Below, one piece after another: positions 14,534-19,161 of a stretch of 19,161 bases of DNA; positions within the stretch are counted from its first letter, which is position 1; every line of letters starts with the position of its first letter. The stretch spans positions 1 through 19,161 of the forward strand of contig CAYGHG010000048.1 in NCBI GenBank assembly GCA_964349515.1. Direction: 5' to 3'. Origin of the DNA: CAYGHG01 sp964349515 (GTDB taxonomy: Bacteria > Oederibacteriota > PGYV01 > CAYGHG01). A program made the position numbers and the translations under genes. The notes under the pieces were generated by a model. That model was given only the letters and a program-made list of their open reading frames with translations, was not told the origin of the DNA and made no database searches.

Positions 14534-15736
14534 ATGAAAAAAATATACGTAAAAAGGCAGATAGAGAACGTGGTGGAATCCTATTCGCGGCAATTTCCTG
14601 TTGTAGTGGTCACAGGTCCCAGGCAGTCGGGTAAAACCACAATGCTGAAACACATGTACGAAGGAAAATGTTCTTACAGCAGTTTTGATGACCTGACAAC
14701 AAGAAAAATTGCGGAAGATGACCCTGTTTTTTTCATAAAAAATCTCAAACAGCCCGCGATTATCGATGAAATTCAGTATGTCCCGGAAATACTGTCGCAG
14801 GTAAAAATTGAAGCGGATGAAGACCCTGACAAAAAAGGCAGATTTTTTCTGACCGGATCCCAGCAGTTTTCACTTATGAAGGGTGTTTCTGAATCTCTTG
14901 CAGGCAGGGCAGGCGTAATAAGCATGCTTCAGTTTTCCTCGCATGAAACAGCACAGCTTTACAATCATAATCCCATTGATGAGTTCTTGTTTTTTTGCGA
15001 GCGCGGCGCATATCCGAGGCCTGCGCTGGACAAGAGCGTAATACCGGCTGATTGGTATGAAAGTTATATTAATCTTTATGTCGAAAAGGATGTAAAATCA
15101 CTGTATAACATCGGAAGCGTATCTGATTTCAGGACATTTGTAAAGATACTGGCTTCCAGGGCAGGCCAGATTTTAAACTTAAGCGGTATAGCGGCTCCTC
15201 TGGGGGTCTCGGTGAATACAATAAAAAGCTGGATGTCTGTCCTTGAAGCAGGCGGTATTATCATGTTGTTGCGTCCCTGGCACGTAAACGCCGGCAAGAG
15301 GCTGGTAAAAAGCCCGAAAGTTTATTTTACTGACACCGGGCTTTTGTGCAGCCTAAACGGGCTGGACACGCCGGCGCGGGTTAAACGAAGCCCCATGTTC
15401 GGGCAGATATTCGAAAATTACTGCGTTATGGAAGTAATGAAAGACAGAATAAACCGGGGGATAAGGCCTTCCATGTATTATTACAGGGACGGAAACGGAC
15501 TCGAGGTTGACCTCCTGCTTGAAACGCATGAAGGCGTGATATTCATGGAATTCAAGGCTTCTGCCGGAATAAAACCTGATATGGCAGCAGGGCTGAAAAA
15601 ACTCAGGGAGATTTACGCGAAGAACCCTCCTGTAAACATGTATCTGGTTTCTTTTAACGACAAAAAAACAGCAATTGCAGAAGGAGTGACAGCGCTCTCA
15701 GTCAGGATGATGATAAAGGCTCTGCCGGAGAAATAA
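14534..15736 (+). CDS. AAA_14/DUF4143 family ATPase
   Basis: The 400-residue protein has a P-loop AAA domain: Walker A GPRQSGKT (28-35), Walker B AIIDEIQ (Asp78-Glu79) and a sensor-like FLTGSQQFSL. These are followed by a helix-turn-helix-like stretch (LSGIAAPLGVSVNTIKSWMS) and the DUF4143 domain with TDTGLL. The DUF4143 part ends in a PD-(D/E)xK nuclease-like core: E324-V-D326, then E339-F-K341. The family is very common in accessory regions and its function is still unclear; suggestions include defence, toxin-like and regulatory roles. The start is fixed by the promoter 6 bases upstream, which leaves no leader. An antitoxin gene begins 29 bases after the stop, so the neighbourhood is accessory in nature. 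Confidence 0.88.
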   Translation: MKKIYVKRQIENVVESYSRQFPVVVVTGPRQSGKTTMLKHMYEGKCSYSSFDDLTTRKIAEDDPVFFIKNLKQPAIIDEIQYVPEILSQVKIEADEDPDKKGRFFLTGSQQFSLMKGVSESLAGRAGVISMLQFSSHETAQLYNHNPIDEFLFFCERGAYPRPALDKSVIPADWYESYINLYVEKDVKSLYNIGSVSDFRTFVKILASRAGQILNLSGIAAPLGVSVNTIKSWMSVLEAGGIIMLLRPWHVNAGKRLVKSPKVYFTDTGLLCSLNGLDTPARVKRSPMFGQIFENYCVMEVMKDRINRGIRPSMYYYRDGNGLEVDLLLETHEGVIFMEFKASAGIKPDMAAGLKKLREIYAKNPPVNMYLVSFNDKKTAIAEGVTALSVRMMIKALPEK

Positions 15737-15743
15737 AGGCTGA

Positions 15744-15749
15744 TATAAT
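15744..15749 (+). promoter_or_regulatory. -10 hexamer of the antitoxin-toxin pair
   Basis: A perfect TATAAT ends 16 bases before the ATG at 15766. GGTGA at 15757 is the only Shine-Dalgarno-like sequence. No convincing -35 is seen. The pair could have this promoter of its own or be read from the ATPase gene. Confidence 0.4.
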
Positions 15750-15765
15750 TTTTCATGGTGAATAC

Positions 15766-15999
15766 ATGAGTAAGGTAACGGTAACAATGAAAAAGAAGAA
15801 AGACCTGTACAAAGAGCTTAAACAATACTGCAGGGAAAAGGGGCTCATGCCGGGGGATTATATGGAAAGGGCTGTACTTGAAAAGCTCGAAAGGGACGGG
15901 CTTGCCGAAGACCTGGCTGATTACGGCGCTTTTAAAAACGACAAAAACAGGGTTGTAGTGGATTTTGACACGGCTAAAAGGAAGCTTGGACTTAAATGA
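15766..15999 (+). CDS. antitoxin-like small protein of a RelE/ParE-type pair
   Basis: The 77-residue protein has a short N-terminal strand (KVTVTMKKKKD), a helical middle (LYKELKQYCREKGLMPGDYMERAVLEKLE) with ribbon-helix-helix character, and a charged C-terminal tail (YGAFKNDKNRVVVDFDTAKRKLG) of the sort that wraps around a RelE-type toxin. Its TGA overlaps the ATG of a RelE/ParE-like frame by four bases (ATGA), the usual layout of such modules. The antitoxin frame itself is complete. The family of the DNA-binding part is not certain. If the downstream toxin is dead, this protein may be a leftover, or may still act as an autorepressor or protect against a related toxin elsewhere. Confidence 0.72.
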   Translation: MSKVTVTMKKKKDLYKELKQYCREKGLMPGDYMERAVLEKLERDGLAEDLADYGAFKNDKNRVVVDFDTAKRKLGLK

Positions 16000-16253
16000 G
16001 CGTTTACAGGGTAGGCCTGTAGCATAAAGCAGTAAAACATCTTGAAAAAATCCCAAAAAACGAGCGTAAAAACATAGGCAGAAAAATTGAGGGGCTAAAA
16101 ACCAACCCCAGGCCGCCTGTCTCCCGGAAACTTATCAACGAAGAACTCTACAGGATGCGAGTGGGCAATTACAGGGTGCTCTATACCGTGGATGACCCGA
16201 TGCGCGAAGTAATTGTGGTTGCGGTAAAACACAGGAAAGAAGCGTATAGATAG
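15996..16253 (+). pseudogene. RelE/ParE-type toxin interrupted by an in-frame amber codon
   Basis: From ATG 15996 the frame reads MSVYRVGL, then TAG at 16020-16022, then a full RelE/ParE-like sequence: HKAVKHLEKIPKNERKNI, GLKTNPRPPVSRKL, YRMRVGNYRVLYTVDD, EVIVVAVKHRKEAYR and a natural TAG at 16251. Without the early stop it would be an 85-residue toxin of normal family length, an mRNA interferase or gyrase poison depending on subfamily. There is no usable start between the TAG and an internal ATG far downstream, after codon 50. TAG ends other genes here (6108-6110, 13127-13129), so the codon is most likely a real stop. I read this as a disabled toxin; a sequencing error cannot be excluded. 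Confidence 0.78.
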
Positions 16254-16307
16254 GTAAGCTATAACAGAAAATATTAAACACAAATAATGACAAAGGAAAT
16301 AAACTAT

Positions 16308-16370
16308 CCTCCCCCTTTGGGACTATTTTCAGTACCCCCTTGCGGGGTAGAGGGCAGGGTGAGGGGAGTA
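16308..16370. repeat. dispersed C/G-rich repeat, diverged copy
   Basis: On the minus strand it reads AAATACTCCCCTCACCC then TGCCCTCTACCCC, against AAATACGCCCTCACCC then TGCCCTCTCCC at 9901, including the flanking AAATAC. TACCCC/GGGGTA (16333-16348) forms a small hairpin. It sits between the broken toxin and the restriction gene. Confidence 0.7.
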
Positions 16371-16458
16371 TTTGTCTTTCTAATCTCACCTATCCCGCAA
16401 AGCGCATATCTGCCTGCAAACACTCCTGTTTTTCGGGTATTTCTCCGTATTTAAGACA

Positions 16459-16488
16459 TTGACAGGGGTTCTTGATACGTGGTTTAAT
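16459..16488 (+). promoter_or_regulatory. promoter of the type IIG restriction-modification gene
   Basis: A perfect TTGACA (16459-16464), an 18-bp spacer and TTTAAT (16483-16488, one change from TATAAT). It predicts a start of transcription near 16495 and a leader of about 30 bases, which excludes a translation start at 16472. Confidence 0.7.
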
Positions 16489-16528
16489 TTTATTGGTAAT
16501 ACAATACAGGGAAGACAAAGGGGTAATG

Positions 16529-18754
16529 ATGAGCCTGAACAAGGAAACTGCAAAAGAAAACCTGATAAAACTCACCGAACGTTTCCGGTCTGAGTATGAG
16601 GCGGGCAAAACTGACGCTTATTCCGAAGAAGACACCAAGCACTCTTTCATAGGGCCACTGCTGTCCACTGTGCTCGGGTGGGATATTACCAACCGCGATG
16701 AAGTTGTAATGGAGCAGAAGATATCACGGGGTAGGATAGACTACGGCATAAAACTTAACGGCAAATATGTCTTCTTTGTGGAGGCAAAACCTGTCAGGGC
16801 AGACCTGGAAAAGGCAATACCGCAGGCTGTGCAGTACTGTTTTAACAGAAAAGATGTGCCTTTTGTCCTGCTTACTGATTTTGAAGGCCTGATGTTTTTT
16901 GACGCGACTTTCAAGCCTGAAAAGCGCCATGCCAAAAAAGGGCTGAAAATAAACTTAAAATGGGACAAATATGTAGAGTCCATTGATGAGCTGTGGCAGC
17001 TTTCAAAGCCTGCCGTGGAGAGCGGCTCGCTTGAAAAACTCTTTACCAAAAAGGCAAAAGACAGGGTATCAGTTGACAAAGCCATACTGGAGGACCTGGA
17101 AGGCTGGAGGGCGCACCTTGCAAAAGACCTGCACAAAAACAACCCTGATATGTTTCACTCCAAAGACAGGGACAGGGATGCCGATTACCTGAAAGAAGTC
17201 ACCCAAAAACTGCTCGACAGGATAATATTCATCCGTTTCTGCGAGGACAGAAACCTGACGCAGATAAGAAAAATGCTCCCCCGTTTTGAGGAAAGGGGCG
17301 AGAACACCGGGCTGAATACGATGTACATACTGGGAGGGGTGTTTAAGGAATACGAGGCAATATTTAACAGCGACCTTTTTAAACCGCAGGAATGGGAAAA
17401 GGACCTGAAAATAGAGTTTAAGGCAATGAACAGGATAATACAGGAAACATACGAGCCGTATATGTTTGACGCCATACCGCTTGAAGTCCTCGGCAATATC
17501 TATGAGCAGTATCTCGGGTACACCCTGAAACTGGCGGGGGAAACAGTAAAAGCAGAGGAAAAACCGGAAGTAAGAAAAGCAGGCGGCGTATACTACACGC
17601 CCGAATATATAGTAGATTACATAGTAAAAAATACCGTAGGAAAGATGCTGGAGGAACTTCCGGAAGCAAAGGCAAAAAAACTGAGAATCCTTGACCCTGC
17701 ATGCGGTTCCGGCAGCTTTCTTATCAGGGCATATGAGGAAATGCTTGCCTACTACCAGAAAACAAAAAAAGCCGGCAAAGCCAAAATAAAAGTAGCCGAA
17801 GGCCAGACCGCAATAGAAGTGGAGGACGCGGAAGCAAGGCTGACAATACAGGAAAAAGCAGAAATCCTTAAAACGCACATATTCGGCGTGGACATAGACG
17901 AGCAGGCAGTAGAGGTAACAAAACTGTCGCTTATGCTTAAGATGCTGGAGGGGGAGTGGGGGATGGTCAAAGGAACCCAGCTCCTGCCGATGCTTGACAA
18001 GAACATAAAGTGCGGGAACTCGCTGGTTTCGGGGAGTGTTCTTGAACTAAACAGATATTTTGGGAGTGATTTTCATAAGGTGAAGCCTTTTAATTGGGAA
18101 GAGGAATTTAAGGAGGTAATGGTAAGAGAAGGAGGCTTTGATTGTGTTATTGGCAATCCTCCATATGTAACAGAAGATATTACGGAAAATGAATCTAATT
18201 ATTACAAAGATAAATATCCTGAGAGTACAATAGGTAAACTAAATACTTATCGATTATTTACACACAAAGGAATGGTTTTATTGAAGAAAAACGGAAACTT
18301 TAGCTATATTATGCCAAACACGTATCTTACGGACAGGGATTCACAAAAACTAAGGGAATTTCTATTAAGGGAATCAAAAATAAAACAGATACTATTTTTT
18401 CCAGAAAAATTGAAGGTTTTTCAAAATGTTACGCAAGCTACAACTGTGATTGTATTAAAAAGGGATACAGAGAAAAACGATAAGAACGAAATTATGGTGA
18501 TTGATCCTGTTAAAAATACTACTAATTTGGGAGATAATGATAAGAGAATTTTCGTTCAGAAGATCTTTTCTGAAATGCCGGAAAAAATGTTCGTAACAAA
18601 AAGAAAAAATTCGCAGCTGGAATTAATAATCTCAATGTTGAAAAAATATAAAAAATTTGAAGAATTTCTGGACGTTTATCAGGGGGAAGTAAATGTGAGT
18701 ATTAATAAGGGAATTATTACACAGAAAAAAAGAATGCAAACTATTCTCAGTTAG
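16529..18754 (+). CDS. type IIG restriction-modification enzyme, frameshifted (nuclease and methyltransferase part)
   Basis: This frame gives 741 residues of an Eco57I-like fused restriction enzyme and adenine methyltransferase. ATG 16529 (or 16526) behind GGGG fits the promoter at 16459. The N-terminus holds a PD-(D/E)xK nuclease: GRID71Y, then VE85AK87. A helical connector follows, then the methyltransferase domain with motif I DPACGSGSF (389-397), the acidic motif HIFGVDIDEQAVEVTKLSLML, and motif IV NPPY (543-546), typical of N6-adenine enzymes. Target recognition begins after that. The frame then runs out of register at an A7 run (18725-18731) and ends after 'QKKRMQTILS', while the rest of the protein continues in the -1 frame. 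From about 18110 the DNA is much more AT-rich than before. Confidence 0.85.
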   Translation: MSLNKETAKENLIKLTERFRSEYEAGKTDAYSEEDTKHSFIGPLLSTVLGWDITNRDEVVMEQKISRGRIDYGIKLNGKYVFFVEAKPVRADLEKAIPQAVQYCFNRKDVPFVLLTDFEGLMFFDATFKPEKRHAKKGLKINLKWDKYVESIDELWQLSKPAVESGSLEKLFTKKAKDRVSVDKAILEDLEGWRAHLAKDLHKNNPDMFHSKDRDRDADYLKEVTQKLLDRIIFIRFCEDRNLTQIRKMLPRFEERGENTGLNTMYILGGVFKEYEAIFNSDLFKPQEWEKDLKIEFKAMNRIIQETYEPYMFDAIPLEVLGNIYEQYLGYTLKLAGETVKAEEKPEVRKAGGVYYTPEYIVDYIVKNTVGKMLEELPEAKAKKLRILDPACGSGSFLIRAYEEMLAYYQKTKKAGKAKIKVAEGQTAIEVEDAEARLTIQEKAEILKTHIFGVDIDEQAVEVTKLSLMLKMLEGEWGMVKGTQLLPMLDKNIKCGNSLVSGSVLELNRYFGSDFHKVKPFNWEEEFKEVMVREGGFDCVIGNPPYVTEDITENESNYYKDKYPESTIGKLNTYRLFTHKGMVLLKKNGNFSYIMPNTYLTDRDSQKLREFLLRESKIKQILFFPEKLKVFQNVTQATTVIVLKRDTEKNDKNEIMVIDPVKNTTNLGDNDKRIFVQKIFSEMPEKMFVTKRKNSQLELIISMLKKYKKFEEFLDVYQGEVNVSINKGIITQKKRMQTILS

Positions 18755-19113
18755 TGCGAGGCAACAACATTGAGCGTTTTTGTGTGGTTTTAAATTCTGA
18801 TAACGAAACAGGAAACTGGGTGGATGTATCAAAAGGTTTCAGAAAGCATCAAGGAATAAAGCGCATTGTGACGCAAGAGGTATCAAATATGCAACAGGTT
18901 AAAAGATTGAATGGAGCAATAATTAATGAGGGAATATATGTTGGTCATACAGCGAATTACTTAATTCCTAAAACAGACTTATATAAAATAGAATATTATG
19001 TAGCTCTTTTGAATAGTTCGTGGCTTGATTTTGTATTTCAGACATTCAACAGCACAAATCACATACCAGCAAGAGAAATAAAACGATTGCCATTTAAAGA
19101 GATTGATGATTGA
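18754..19113 (+). pseudogene. C-terminal target-recognition fragment of the type IIG enzyme (out of frame)
   Basis: The fragment encodes about 119 residues that continue the enzyme: VRGNNIERFCVVLNSDNETG, later EGIYVGHTANYLIP, LYKIEYYVALLNSSWLDFVF and FNSTNHIPAREIKRLPFKEI. These are typical of the TaqI-C-like recognition region of Eco57I-family enzymes. One extra A at 18725-18731 would join the frames as ...TQKKNANYSQLVRGNNIERF. The GTG at 18754 has no ribosome binding site, so separate translation is unlikely. The protein ends at 19111-19113 soon after the AREIKRLPF motif, somewhat short for the family. Confidence 0.8.
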
Positions 19114-19158
19114 CGACAATTAAAACTCCCCTATAACGACAATTATAATTCCCTGTTC
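19113..19158. repeat. two imperfect 23-bp direct repeats at the window edge
   Basis: ACGACAATTAAAACTCCCC (19113-19131) and ACGACAATTATAATTCCCT (19136-19154) match at 16 of 19 positions and start 23 bp apart. The first begins in the stop codon of the restriction fragment. More copies may follow outside the window. Confidence 0.5.
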
Positions 19159-19161
19159 AAA

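Noticed and set aside
16020..16022. Genome-wide reassignment of TAG to an amino acid
   Set aside because: TAG serves as a normal stop at 6108-6110, 13127-13129 and 16251-16253, and no other gene here has an internal TAG. Local readthrough remains possible.
16472..16528. Start of the restriction enzyme at 16472
   Set aside because: This lies inside the promoter (TTGACA 16459, TTTAAT 16483) and adds an unrelated leader; ATG 16526/16529 follows GGGG.
17069..17878. 269-codon minus-strand frame inside the restriction gene
   Set aside because: It is rich in Phe, Cys and Tyr as expected for an antisense shadow; the + strand carries the methyltransferase motifs.
18725..18732. Programmed -1 ribosomal frameshift at the A7G run
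   Set aside because: The zero-frame phasing is AAA AAA AGA, not the canonical A AAA AAG, and no clear downstream stem is visible. A homopolymer indel or phase variation is simpler.

Overview
The window looks like a piece of chromosome from a Gram-negative-type bacterium of moderate GC content, probably an uncultured candidate-phylum lineage. The pointers are an UPF0164/PorV-like outer-membrane protein, a very large exported protein with a Thr/Pro-rich stalk of 'TPT' type and a FlgD-like C-terminal domain (a style I associate with Goldbacteria, Elusimicrobia and similar groups), and DUF4143 ATPase and toxin-antitoxin genes. The taxonomic placement is inference only; no rRNA or tRNA is present.

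Region 1 (1-8847, + strand) is a tightly packed run of seven genes with gaps of 23 bp or less, which I read as one operon. It begins after a 7-bp tandem repeat array (1-70). The genes are: a 1329-residue exported repeat protein; a UPF0164 beta-barrel fused to TPRs; a STAS anti-anti-sigma factor; an RsbW-like kinase; a HAMP-SpoIIE PP2C phosphatase; a second STAS protein; and a second RsbW-like kinase. The last five form two kinase/antagonist pairs around one transmembrane phosphatase, a doubled partner-switching circuit with no sigma factor nearby. A convergent CBS-GGDEF diguanylate cyclase (8834-9763, - strand) overlaps the end of the operon by 14 bp and may be translated from a leaderless mRNA.

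Region 2 (9764-10318) is a 555-bp gap without a convincing gene. It holds a MITE-like 161-bp element, a candidate structured RNA or terminator, and a pair of large palindromes. Region 3 (10319-14281, + strand) carries a small four-helix membrane protein, a DUF1801 protein translationally coupled to it, an exported beta-propeller protein and an exported glucose/sorbosone-dehydrogenase-like protein.

Region 4 (14282-19161, + strand) is an accessory or defence-like region. It has a DUF4143 AAA ATPase behind a consensus promoter and two tandem perfect 14-bp palindromes, then an antitoxin followed by a RelE/ParE-type toxin gene broken by an amber codon at codon 9, then a type IIG (Eco57I-like) restriction-modification gene. 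The restriction gene is interrupted by a -1 frameshift at a seven-A run, and its target-recognition part is strikingly AT-rich. A C/G-rich dispersed repeat (core CCCTCACCCTGCCCTCT) occurs at 9847-9938, 14288-14320 and 16308-16370, always between genes.

The observations most worth following are the double partner-switching operon tied to cell-surface genes, the operator-promoter of the leaderless DUF4143 gene, the amber-disarmed toxin and the homopolymer-frameshifted restriction enzyme.
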